DNA from: Bacillota bacterium | GTDB taxonomy: Bacteria > Bacillota_C > Negativicutes > Sporomusales > Sporomusaceae | Direction: 5' to 3' | Assembly: GCA_023441125.1 (NCBI GenBank) | Contig: JAEZQV010000401.1 | Span: forward strand, 1-9,107 | DNA length: 9,107 bases | In this document: positions 1 through 5,435 of the stretch, piece after piece | Layout of the letters: every line of letters starts with the position of its first letter | Position numbering within the stretch: the stretch's first letter is position 1 | Notes under the pieces: generated by a model | Databases searched by the model: none | Told to the model about the DNA's origin: nothing | What the model saw: only the letters and a program-made list of their open reading frames with translations | Program-made: the position numbers and the translations under genes

Positions 1-146
1 TCAAGCGCTTGTGTGATCTGAGTCTGATCACCGACCAGAACAATCTCCATACCTTCTTTTGAATACTCTGTAGCAGCCTGCAATGCGCCTAACACAATCT
101 CGCCGGGGGCGTAATCTCCGCCCATAGTATCAATGGCAACCTTCAT
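1..146 (-). CDS. plsX: Phosphate acyltransferase PlsX, N-terminal fragment (3' end outside window)
   Basis: PlsX converts acyl-ACP plus phosphate to acyl-phosphate, the donor for PlsY in the first step of phosphatidic acid synthesis; it is a peripheral membrane protein. Only the first 48 codons lie in the window. The N-terminus reads MKVAIDTMGGDYAPGEIV, the conserved PlsX start (family pattern MxIAxDxMGGDxAP), followed by a Rossmann-like strand ending VLVGD. The ATG at 144-146 is preceded on the minus strand by GAAAGGAAG about 8 bases upstream, so the start is secure. It lies 53 bases downstream of fapR on the same strand with no terminator between, so the two are probably co-transcribed, the usual arrangement in Firmicutes, where fapR-plsX leads the fatty acid/phospholipid operon. 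Regulation by FapR is expected from family knowledge. Confidence 0.95.
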   Translation of the reverse strand, partial: MKVAIDTMGGDYAPGEIVLGALQAATEYSKEGMEIVLVGDQTQITQAL

Positions 147-199
147 TTACTATCTTCCTTTCACGAAACCGACAGAATCACATGGTTAATAAGGTCTTG

Positions 200-769
200 T
201 TATTTATGTACTTCAGCCTCAAGCGATACCATAATAAATTTGGCCCGAAATACTTCCTGACTGTCATTCCTAGTCTTTACCCAAATAAAATATTTATTGC
301 CTCTTTTTTTAATGATTTCAGCTTTGGCTACCAGTTTTTCGCCTTCATGTACCGCTATTTTATATTTGACATTGGCAACCCCGGTTACTGCCATGGGCGC
401 GTCAATAATTGCTAAGGCCAAGGAGTTGGCCTGAGCAAAAATATAGTGTCCCCGGGCAACCTTTGTCTTTTCAAAAACCATCTCAGCGGTTACCACCATC
501 AAAGATATGCCTGACTTGCCGAGCTCAAGATCAATCAGTTCGCCGACGATATCAGCGCTGGCAATCGTCTTGAGTTTGTTTTGGGCTTCCTCCGCCATTT
601 GCTTCGTGCGCTCGCGCAGTTCAGGTATACCAAGCTCCAGACGATCAAGCCGTATCGTCTGGACGCTAACATTCAAACAGGCCGCCAGCTCTTCATCCGT
701 CAGAAAAGGTGTACTTAACAGCTTTTCTTTTAATTGGGCCTGGCGTATTTTCTTTTGGACACGCGCCAT
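200..769 (-). CDS. fapR: Transcription factor FapR, malonyl-CoA/malonyl-ACP-responsive repressor of lipid genes
   Basis: FapR represses fatty acid and phospholipid synthesis genes until malonyl-CoA or malonyl-ACP binds and releases it from DNA. The product is 189 aa, matching the 188-aa Bacillus protein. Residues 24-46 form the N-terminal helix-turn-helix ([20 protein letters not shown]), followed by the linker helix [10 protein letters not shown]. Residues about 75-185 form the hotdog-fold effector domain, with the hallmark [14 protein letters not shown] at 105-118. I start at the ATG at 767-769, which has AGGTG five bases upstream. An in-frame TTG eight codons earlier (791-793) would give an atypical extension and has no better ribosome binding site. 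The gene has its own promoter just downstream of the rpmF terminator and probably autoregulates through a site over its -10. Family assignment is very secure; the operator is only a candidate. Confidence 0.95.
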   Translation of the reverse strand: MARVQKKIRQAQLKEKLLSTPFLTDEELAACLNVSVQTIRLDRLELGIPELRERTKQMAEEAQNKLKTIASADIVGELIDLELGKSGISLMVVTAEMVFEKTKVARGHYIFAQANSLALAIIDAPMAVTGVANVKYKIAVHEGEKLVAKAEIIKKRGNKYFIWVKTRNDSQEVFRAKFIMVSLEAEVHK

Positions 770-810
770 AACATCACCTAGTTTTATCAGCAAGTTATAT
801 TACCAATTGA

Positions 811-828
811 TAGTATTAATTATAGCTA
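811..828 (-). promoter_or_regulatory. Candidate FapR operator over the fapR -10 box
   Basis: The minus-strand sequence TAGCTATAATTAATACTA has dyad symmetry (TAG-N3-TAATTA-N3-CTA) and contains a TACTA half-site like those in known FapR operators, which are inverted repeats placed over core promoters. It covers the TATAAT -10 of the fapR promoter, the right place for autorepression. The symmetry is imperfect and the region is AT-rich, so this is a suggestion from position and partial symmetry rather than a clear match. Confidence 0.35.
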
Positions 829-847
829 GTTGCTACCAACTTTGCAA
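819..847 (-). promoter_or_regulatory. Sigma-A type promoter of fapR-plsX
   Basis: On the minus strand a -35 TTGCAA (842-847) is separated by exactly 17 bases from a perfect -10 TATAAT (819-824). The predicted start of transcription is near 812, giving a leader of about 43 bases before the fapR ATG. The -35 lies only two bases beyond the T-tract of the rpmF terminator, so fapR-plsX is insulated from the upstream operon. Confidence 0.7.
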
Positions 848-849
848 GC

Positions 850-896
850 AAAAAAAGTGAGCAAGATAAATTTAATCGCCTTTTATCTTGCTCACT
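850..896 (-). terminator. Intrinsic terminator after rpmF
   Basis: An inverted repeat with 15-bp perfect arms (856-870 and 882-896; core GTGAGCAAGATAAA) and an 11-base loop is followed on the minus strand by a run of seven T (850-856). It starts 10 bases after the rpmF stop codon, and ends transcription of the DUF177-rpmF unit just before the fapR promoter. Confidence 0.92.
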
Positions 897-906
897 GCTT
901 ATTTTT

Positions 907-1083
907 TTATTCTGCTTGAACCACAACTTTACCATTATAATGACCACACTCAGGACACACGCGGTGAGGCATTTTCTTCTCGTGACATTGGGGGCATTCT
1001 ACCAACCCAGGGATAGTAAGCTTCCAGTTAGCACGGCGCTTATCACGACGGGCTTTGGACATTTTACGCTTAGGTACTGCCAT
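907..1083 (-). CDS. rpmF: 50S ribosomal protein L32 (zinc-binding form)
   Basis: L32 is a small protein of the large ribosomal subunit. The 58-aa product begins [20 protein letters not shown], the canonical N-terminus. It carries four cysteines as C30-P-Q-C33 and C43-P-E-C46, so this is the zinc-ribbon (C+) form rather than the cysteine-free paralogue used under zinc starvation. I start at the ATG at 1081-1083, which has AAGGAGGT eight bases upstream; an in-frame ATG three codons earlier would overlap the ribosome binding site. It lies 39 bases downstream of the DUF177 gene, the near-universal DUF177-rpmF pairing of bacteria, and is followed by a strong terminator. Confidence 0.97.
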   Translation of the reverse strand: MAVPKRKMSKARRDKRRANWKLTIPGLVECPQCHEKKMPHRVCPECGHYNGKVVVQAE

Positions 1084-1122
1084 TGTTTCCACCTCCTTAA
1101 CAAAATTGGCCAGCCGGTAACC

Positions 1123-1638
1123 TTACTCCTTCGACAAGAGTTTTTCTAAAACCGCAAGTCTGGGATCGGTCTTTCTGGGGCTGCAACCGCAGGTGTTTAT
1201 GTTTAGGTTGGCACCGCATTCAGGACATAACCCGCGGCAGTTCTCGCTGCACACCGGCTTAATTGGCTCGGCCAACAGAATATTCTCACGAACTAAATCA
1301 GTAATATCAATCTCATCACTATTAAAATAGTTGAGTTCCTGTTCAGCAAACCCATTGGCTTTCACAGAATCAACTTCTCTATATTCCTCACTGAAGGGTA
1401 TAGCAAGAGTGATGCTCGTAGCTTCGAGACACCGACTGCAGTTCTGACTTATCGTTGCATTGATTATTCCGTTTATTTCGTAGATCGACCCTTTGTTGGT
1501 AACTGAACCTTCAACTAAAATACTTCCCGGCCAAACTTCAGCTTGAGCGTCAAGTCCAAGCTGTTCAGCGGAAGTATGGAATGAAAAAGCATGGTTACGC
1601 CCAAGGTCTTTTCTAAGCGGCGCTATATTAATTTTCAT
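1123..1638 (-). CDS. DUF177/YceD family protein (YlbN homologue), cysteine-rich, linked to rpmF
   Basis: The 171-aa product belongs to the DUF177 (YceD/YlbN) family, which sits beside rpmF in most bacteria and is thought to have a role in large-subunit rRNA or ribosome biogenesis; its biochemical function is not settled. Visible marks are a C67-S-R-C70 pair, a C-terminal cluster C130-x3-C134-x3-C138-P-E-C141-G-A-N-L-N, further cysteines C150 and C152, and the terminal DPRLAVLEKLL. Together these suggest a metal-binding fold. Length matches Bacillus YlbN (about 172 aa). Two adjacent ATGs exist (1639-1641 and 1636-1638). I chose the second because GGTGG then sits six bases upstream; the alternative adds one Met. 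The gene has its own consensus promoter with a very short leader and precedes rpmF by 39 bases. Confidence 0.9.
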   Translation of the reverse strand: MKINIAPLRKDLGRNHAFSFHTSAEQLGLDAQAEVWPGSILVEGSVTNKGSIYEINGIINATISQNCSRCLEATSITLAIPFSEEYREVDSVKANGFAEQELNYFNSDEIDITDLVRENILLAEPIKPVCSENCRGLCPECGANLNINTCGCSPRKTDPRLAVLEKLLSKE

Positions 1639-1660
1639 CATTTTCCACCAACCTTCATCT

Positions 1661-1689
1661 ATTATATCGACCCGCCGAAAGTTTGTCAA
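1661..1689 (-). promoter_or_regulatory. Perfect-consensus sigma-A promoter for DUF177-rpmF
   Basis: On the minus strand the -35 is TTGACA (1684-1689) and the -10 TATAAT (1661-1666), with a 17-base spacer: all 12 consensus positions match. The predicted start near 1654 leaves a leader of only about 16 bases before the DUF177 ATG. Such strength suits a ribosomal protein unit. The -35 abuts the T-rich tail of the ackA terminator. Confidence 0.93.
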
Positions 1690-1723
1690 GAAATAAGAAA
1701 GCAGGGAACAAAGCGTCCCCTGC
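1688..1723 (-). terminator. Intrinsic terminator after ackA
   Basis: On the minus strand an 8-bp stem (arms 1716-1723 and 1701-1708, GCAGGGGA against TTCCCTGC with one G-T pair) with a 7-base loop is followed by TTTCTTATTTCTT. It begins 25 bases after the ackA stop. The T-rich tail runs into the -35 of the next promoter. Confidence 0.85.
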
Positions 1724-1748
1724 CTATCATACGAAGGTTCTTTGACAG

Positions 1749-2951
1749 TTATGCAAGATTGCTGCAAATTGATTTGGTATCCCGGGCAATTACGAGTTCT
1801 TCGTTGGTCGGGATAACAAACAGTTTCACTTTGGCGCCGTCAACACTGATTTCCTGGGCTTTGCCGCGGACGTTATTCTTAACAGGATCTATTCTGGTGC
1901 CAAGGAACTCAAGACCGTTACAAATTTTATCGCGCATGGTGATAGAATTCTCACCCAGCCCGGCTGTAAAGACAATAGCGTCAACGCCGCCCATGGCCGC
2001 TACATAAGAACCAATAAATTTGCGCACTCTGTAAGCAAACATTTCCAAGGCCAGGCCGGAACGTTCATTCCCGGCATTAGCAGCTTCTTCAATATCGCGG
2101 AAATCGCTGGATACACCGGAAACACCCAGCACGCCGGACTTCTTGTTAAGATAATTGTCAACCTGATCAGCCGTCATATTTTCCTTTTTCATCAGGAACG
2201 GAATAATTGCCGGATCAACACCGCCGGAACGGGTCCCCATTACCAGACCTTCCAGCGGCGTAAAGCCCATGCTGGTATCGATGCATTTACCATGTTTGAC
2301 AGCGGCAATACTGGCGCCATTTCCCAGGTGACAGGTGATAATCCGCAGGTTGGACATATGATCCCCCATAAGCTCCGCCACCTGTTGGGAAACATATTTA
2401 TGAGAGGTTCCATGGAAACCGTAACGTCTTACACCGTATTTTTCATAGGCTTCATACGGCAGGGCGTAGAGGAATGCATATTTGGGCATCGTTTGATGGA
2501 AAGCGGTATCGAAAACAGCTACCTGAGGAATGCCGGGCATAATTTCCGCACAGGCATTGATACCCATGATATTAGGCGGGTTATGTAATGGCGCCATTTC
2601 GATACACTCTTCCAAGGCTTTCATGACTGCCGGCGTAATAAGTACCGAGTCGGCAAATTTTTCACCGCCATGCACTACCCGGTGGCCGACAGCGGCGATT
2701 TCCTTCATACTGGCAATTACGCCGTGATTGGCATCTGTCAACGCTTGAATGACTAATTTAATACCAATGCTGTGATTGGAAATATCGGCGTTAATAACGA
2801 CTTTATCTTTGCCTTCCGGTTGATGGGTTAGAACGGAACCGTCCAAACCAATACGTTCTACGAGACCCTTCGCCAAAACCGATTCATCATTCATGTTAAC
2901 CAGTTGATACTTAATTGAAGAACTTCCGCAATTGACAACTAATACTTTCAC
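1749..2951 (-). CDS. ackA: Acetate kinase (GTG start)
   Basis: AckA interconverts acetyl phosphate plus ADP with acetate plus ATP in the cytoplasm, giving ATP in fermentation or activating acetate. The 400-aa product has all family signatures: [13 protein letters not shown] at 3-15, GHRVVHGGE at 89-97, [10 protein letters not shown] from 147, [10 protein letters not shown] from 178, GTRSGGVDP at 239-247 and PTNEE at 381-385. Active-site residues fall at N7, R91, H123, D148, H180, R241 and E384, matching the numbering of the well-studied Methanosarcina enzyme. The start is the GTG at 2949-2951, with GGAGGA seven bases upstream; reading further upstream in frame runs into the palindromic element and adds 16 non-family residues. 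No pta gene is in the window. A terminator follows, so ackA is probably transcribed alone. Confidence 0.97.
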   Translation of the reverse strand: MKVLVVNCGSSSIKYQLVNMNDESVLAKGLVERIGLDGSVLTHQPEGKDKVVINADISNHSIGIKLVIQALTDANHGVIASMKEIAAVGHRVVHGGEKFADSVLITPAVMKALEECIEMAPLHNPPNIMGINACAEIMPGIPQVAVFDTAFHQTMPKYAFLYALPYEAYEKYGVRRYGFHGTSHKYVSQQVAELMGDHMSNLRIITCHLGNGASIAAVKHGKCIDTSMGFTPLEGLVMGTRSGGVDPAIIPFLMKKENMTADQVDNYLNKKSGVLGVSGVSSDFRDIEEAANAGNERSGLALEMFAYRVRKFIGSYVAAMGGVDAIVFTAGLGENSITMRDKICNGLEFLGTRIDPVKNNVRGKAQEISVDGAKVKLFVIPTNEELVIARDTKSICSNLA

Positions 2952-2986
2952 AACAAAATCCTCCTTAATTTTAGGTATGTACTGAT

Positions 2987-2999
2987 GTGGCCAAGCCAC
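2987..2999. repeat. Short palindrome upstream of ackA
   Basis: GTGGC-CAA-GCCAC is a perfect 5-bp inverted repeat with a 3-base centre, ending on the first base of the large palindromic element and 36 bases upstream of the ackA start codon. It could be an operator or chance; there is no further support. Confidence 0.3.
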
Positions 3000-3162
3000 T
3001 AGTACTTCATCTTTCTTAAAACCGCGCGGAGTAGTTTGCGCAAATTTTTTCGCAACGCATGGCGGCGGAGCCGTCTAACCGGAACAGGCAAGGCGGCGAC
3101 AACGAAACAGTGCGGCAAAGCTGCATAAACTAGCTATGGTTTTGAGGGAGATGAAGTACTAG
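2999..3162. repeat. 164-bp palindromic, MITE-like element with 25-bp inverted ends
   Basis: The ends 2999-3023 (begins CTAGTACTTCATCT) and 3138-3162 (ends AGATGAAGTACTAG) are inverted copies with 22 of 25 exact pairs. The three exceptions all become G-U pairs if the plus strand is transcribed. Pairing continues inward: TAGTTTGCGCA (3032-3042) faces TGCATAAACTA (3122-3132) with one mismatch and one G-U, and CGCA (3051-3054) faces TGCG (3111-3114). The middle is GC-rich, unlike the AT-rich flanks, and has its own small hairpin CGGC-GGA-GCCG (3063-3073). A TA dinucleotide bounds the GTACTTC/GAAGTAC ends on both sides, as expected of a TA-targeting (IS630/mariner-like) miniature element. No transposase is encoded. 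It could instead be a structured RNA or a recombination site; copy number in the genome would decide. Confidence 0.7.
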
Positions 3163-3251
3163 CCCTGTGCACGATAACTAACTAACAATTTTTATGTTTT
3201 CGACACCTGACTTATTTTCCCTTCATCTGGCAAAATTATTTAATAAAAAAT

Positions 3252-3279
3252 TTCACAAACAGCCGAATTAGTATACAAT
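3252..3279 (+). promoter_or_regulatory. Probable promoter of tmcAL
   Basis: A -35 TTCACA (3252-3257, 5 of 6) and -10 TACAAT (3274-3279, 5 of 6) lie 16 bases apart. The start codon follows 20 bases after the -10, so the leader would be very short, with AGGGTG (3286-3291) near the RNA 5' end. Confidence 0.55.
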
Positions 3280-3299
3280 TACTATAGGGTGAAGTAACA

Positions 3300-4556
3300 A
3301 TGATAAATGCGGTAGGTATAATTGTAGAGTATAATCCTTTTCACAACGGTCATTTACACCATTTGCACGAGGCTAAAAGGGTTTCAGGTGCACCCTTCGC
3401 CATTGCGGTCATGAGCGGGAATTTTTTGCAAAGAGGCGAACCGGCCATCGCGGATAAATGGTCGCGGGCCGCTATGGCCGTTAACAGCGGTGTGGATTTA
3501 GTAATTGAACTGCCGGCGGTGTTCTCGGTGCGCAGCGCACAATATTTTGCAGCCGGCGGTGTTCAGCTGCTTAAGCGTCTGGGAATTGTCAGCCATATCT
3601 GTTTTGGCGCCGAAACAGCAGATGTTGCCAGGCTTCAGCAGGCAGCCCAGGCCTTGGCGCAAAACAATACCATTGATGCACTGCGGCAGGAAATGAAAAC
3701 CGGCAGAACCTATGCTGCCAGCCTGGCAGCAGTATTATCGGCAAATGCCGGTGTTGACGGCCAGCTGTTACAGTCTCCCAATAATCTATTAGCAATCGAA
3801 TATCTGCGGGCCATCGCCAAGTACGCCCCGGATATAATCCCCCTGGCCGTTCCGCGCATAGGCGCCGGTTATCATGACCAACGGATTACGGCCGCCATTG
3901 CCAGTGCCACTGCCATTAGAGCTCATATTCTGCAGAACAGCGGGTTACCGCCCGGTTCCCCGGCGCACTTTGCCGTGCCGGCCACCTGCGCCCGCCAGTT
4001 GAATGATCTCTTAGCGTCCGGCAAAATGCCGGTAACGCTAGCGTCTTTCAGTTCTATTATTCTGGCCAAACTCCGGTCAATGAGCCTGGCTGAAATAGCC
4101 GCCTTGCCGGATGTAGCCGAGGGCTTGCACAATAAAATAAGCGATGCCGCCTTGCAAGCGACTACCGCTCAGGAATTGTTAAGGTATATAAAAAGCAAGC
4201 GCTATACATTAACCCGTCTGCAGCGAATCATGGTGCATGCCCTTATCGGCACAACCAGGGACAAGCTGCTGCAATTTGATCAGTTAGGCCCCCTGTATGC
4301 CCGCGTACTGGCCTTTAACGATAATGGCCGCAAACTGTTGAAAGCGCTGGAAAGCCAGGCCGCAATACCGGTTATCACTAAAACTGCTCACTACCTGACA
4401 TCCAAGCAGCAACGCCAATCCGCCCTGTCGCCCCTGCAGGCTATGCTGGCGTATGACGTGGCCGCGACCGACATGTATGTCCTCGGGTTCCCTAATTGCG
4501 CCCATCGTTCAGGCAGTCAGGATTTCCGCTTTTCGCCGCAATACATTGCGGATTAG
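3300..4556 (+). CDS. tmcAL: tRNA(Met) cytidine acetate ligase TmcAL (YlbM family)
   Basis: TmcAL uses acetate and ATP to form acetyl-adenylate and transfers acetyl to C34 of elongator tRNA-Met (ac4C), which guards AUG reading. The 418-aa product (Bacillus YlbM about 415) opens with the nucleotidyltransferase signature GIIVEYNPFHNGH (6-18), the HNGH being the HIGH-like ATP site, followed by AVMSGNFLQRGEPAI (36-50), CFGAE (101-105), SPNNLLAIEYL (159-169) and SATAIR (202-207). The ATG at 3300 has AGGGTG eight bases upstream. It is the only gene on its strand here, divergent from ackA, whose product makes or uses acetate, the TmcAL substrate. Its last 65 bases overlap the end of the convergent hydrolase gene. 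The family call is secure; the activity rests on the Bacillus work. Confidence 0.95.
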   Translation: MINAVGIIVEYNPFHNGHLHHLHEAKRVSGAPFAIAVMSGNFLQRGEPAIADKWSRAAMAVNSGVDLVIELPAVFSVRSAQYFAAGGVQLLKRLGIVSHICFGAETADVARLQQAAQALAQNNTIDALRQEMKTGRTYAASLAAVLSANAGVDGQLLQSPNNLLAIEYLRAIAKYAPDIIPLAVPRIGAGYHDQRITAAIASATAIRAHILQNSGLPPGSPAHFAVPATCARQLNDLLASGKMPVTLASFSSIILAKLRSMSLAEIAALPDVAEGLHNKISDAALQATTAQELLRYIKSKRYTLTRLQRIMVHALIGTTRDKLLQFDQLGPLYARVLAFNDNGRKLLKALESQAAIPVITKTAHYLTSKQQRQSALSPLQAMLAYDVAATDMYVLGFPNCAHRSGSQDFRFSPQYIAD

Positions 4557-5316
4557 CCAAAAGCTCTTGCAATACAGGCATAACCGACTCGGCCGCCAGC
4601 TCCCCGGCCACGACGCATTCGTCCATGGCATCAAACGAACTGGGCGAAAAGGTACCGACATCGGGTTGAATCAGGATGTCACAATGCGGCTGGCGATGCT
4701 TGCACAGTTCTCTTTCCATAATATCGATTGACTGAATAATTACATCAAACATGTTAGTGATATTGCACACCGTGCCGGCATGAGCCAGATCAACGGCGAT
4801 AACAATATCGGCCCCCATATTCCTGACCGTGTCAATCGGGGTGGGATTGACCACCGCACCGTCCACAAAGAGCCCGTCGGCAGTGGCAAACGGTATGAAA
4901 ACACCCGGTACGGAAATACTGGCCCGCACCGCATTGGCAAGATCGCCCTCCGTAAAGATAAATTCCCGGCCACTGTTTAATTCTGTGGCCACTACCGCCA
5001 GCGGTATTTTAAGTTCGGAAAAATTTCGCTGGCCTGTCAGTAACCGAATGGTAGCCAAGGCTCTTTCGCCGGATATAATCCCCATTTGGGGAATCACAAA
5101 GTCAAGCCAGTGGCGCCGCTTTAAGTTCTTGGCCAACTTTAACATCGTTTCCGGCTCCAGACCGGCGGCGTATAGAGCACCAATCAGACTGCCAATACTG
5201 CAGCCGGCAATATAATCCACCGGGATATTATACTTTTCCAATACCTTCAAAACGCCAATATGGGCAATGCCTCTCAAGCCCCCTGAGCCCAGAGCCAAAC
5301 CAATTTTAGGCAGCAT
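4492..5316 (-). CDS. Patatin-like phospholipase/esterase (RssA/NTE family, YlbK-like)
   Basis: A serine hydrolase of the patatin family, expected to cleave acyl esters of lipids; the natural substrate is unknown. The 274-aa product shows the oxyanion loop GSGGLRG at 10-16, the nucleophile elbow G38-C-S40-I-G42 and the catalytic aspartate in VDGA (D152), so the Ser-Asp dyad is intact. There is no signal peptide or membrane segment, so it is probably cytoplasmic. The start is the ATG at 5314-5316, with GGAGG seven bases upstream; an upstream in-frame ATG at 5340 would swallow that site. The C-terminal 25 or so residues (from about 250) look non-conserved, and the last 65 bases overlap the 3' end of tmcAL on the other strand. 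It is divergent from ylbJ and matches the position of Bacillus ylbK in the conserved cluster. Confidence 0.93.
   Translation of the reverse strand: MLPKIGLALGSGGLRGIAHIGVLKVLEKYNIPVDYIAGCSIGSLIGALYAAGLEPETMLKLAKNLKRRHWLDFVIPQMGIISGERALATIRLLTGQRNFSELKIPLAVVATELNSGREFIFTEGDLANAVRASISVPGVFIPFATADGLFVDGAVVNPTPIDTVRNMGADIVIAVDLAHAGTVCNITNMFDVIIQSIDIMERELCKHRQPHCDILIQPDVGTFSPSSFDAMDECVVAGELAAESVMPVLQELLANPQCIAAKSGNPDCLNDGRN
4536..4551. repeat. Palindrome inside the convergent gene overlap
   Basis: CCGCAAT-AC-ATTGCGG is a perfect 7-bp inverted repeat lying within the last codons of both tmcAL and the patatin-like gene. No T-run follows on either strand, so it is not a standard intrinsic terminator. 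It may slow polymerase at the collision point, or be coincidence under two overlapping codon constraints. Confidence 0.4.
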
Positions 5317-5345
5317 GCTGATTCCTCCCCGTGTAGCCAACTAAG

Positions 5346-5396
5346 TTGTATTTAAACCTCATTTTAGTTATATTACCTCTCTCCTTCCAATATATA
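5346..5396 (+). promoter_or_regulatory. Candidate promoter region for ylbJ (sigma-A or sigma-E type)
   Basis: Two overlapping readings are possible. One is sigma-A-like, TTGTAT (5346-5351), 17 bases, TATATT (5369-5374). The other is sigma-E-like, with ATATT (5370-5374) as -35 and AATATATA (5389-5396) as a poor -10 after 14 bases. Bacillus ylbJ is expressed in the mother cell by sigma-E, which favours the second on biological grounds, but neither match is strong. Confidence 0.25.
5361..5390 (-). promoter_or_regulatory. Possible promoter of the patatin-like gene
   Basis: On the minus strand TTGGAA (5385-5390) and TAAAAT (5361-5366) are 18 bases apart, with 4 and 5 of 6 consensus matches. The -10 is 44 bases from the start codon. 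The region is AT-rich, so chance matches are likely. Confidence 0.35.
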
Positions 5397-5435
5397 TATT
5401 ATCAAACCGCACGGCTTGGAGGAGGAGATAAATAT

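Larger units (their letters stand above)
2952..3299. other. 348-bp divergent intergenic region between ackA and tmcAL
   Basis: There is no coding sequence I can support here. It holds the ackA ribosome binding site (2959-2964), a small palindrome GTGGC-CAA-GCCAC (2987-2999), a 164-bp palindromic element (2999-3162) and an AT-rich stretch with the tmcAL promoter (3252-3279). I find no convincing ackA promoter: TAAAAT at 2968-2973 with TTGGCC 15 bases away would start transcription inside the ribosome binding site. The true ackA promoter may therefore lie within or beyond the palindromic element. Confidence 0.7.

Noticed and set aside
770..793. Upstream TTG start for fapR adding eight residues
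   Set aside because: The ATG at 767-769 has AGGTG at good spacing and gives 189 aa, the normal FapR length; the TTG has no clear ribosome binding site.
507..860. 117-codon open frame on the plus strand over fapR
   Set aside because: It is low-complexity and serine-rich, antisense to a clear FapR gene, and ends within the rpmF terminator; a mirror of fapR codon use.
1591..2007. 138-codon open frame on the plus strand
   Set aside because: It lies antisense to ackA and DUF177, crosses a terminator and a consensus promoter, and has no recognisable motif or ribosome binding site.
2952..2998. Riboswitch or attenuator in the ackA leader
   Set aside because: The stretch is too short, with only a 5-bp palindrome and no anti-terminator or conserved aptamer features.
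2952..2999. Longer ackA frame beginning at 2999
   Set aside because: It reads through the GGAGGA ribosome binding site and into the palindromic element, and adds residues absent from acetate kinases. The GTG at 2951 gives exactly 400 aa and places all catalytic residues at the expected numbers.
2999..3162. Full insertion sequence or CRISPR repeat
   Set aside because: At 164 bp it has no transposase and no regularly spaced repeats; only the inverted-end architecture is supported.
5346..5435. Earlier start for ylbJ at 5346
   Set aside because: It would place 30 residues across the divergent promoter region and over the strong GGAGGAG site that serves the ATG at 5436.
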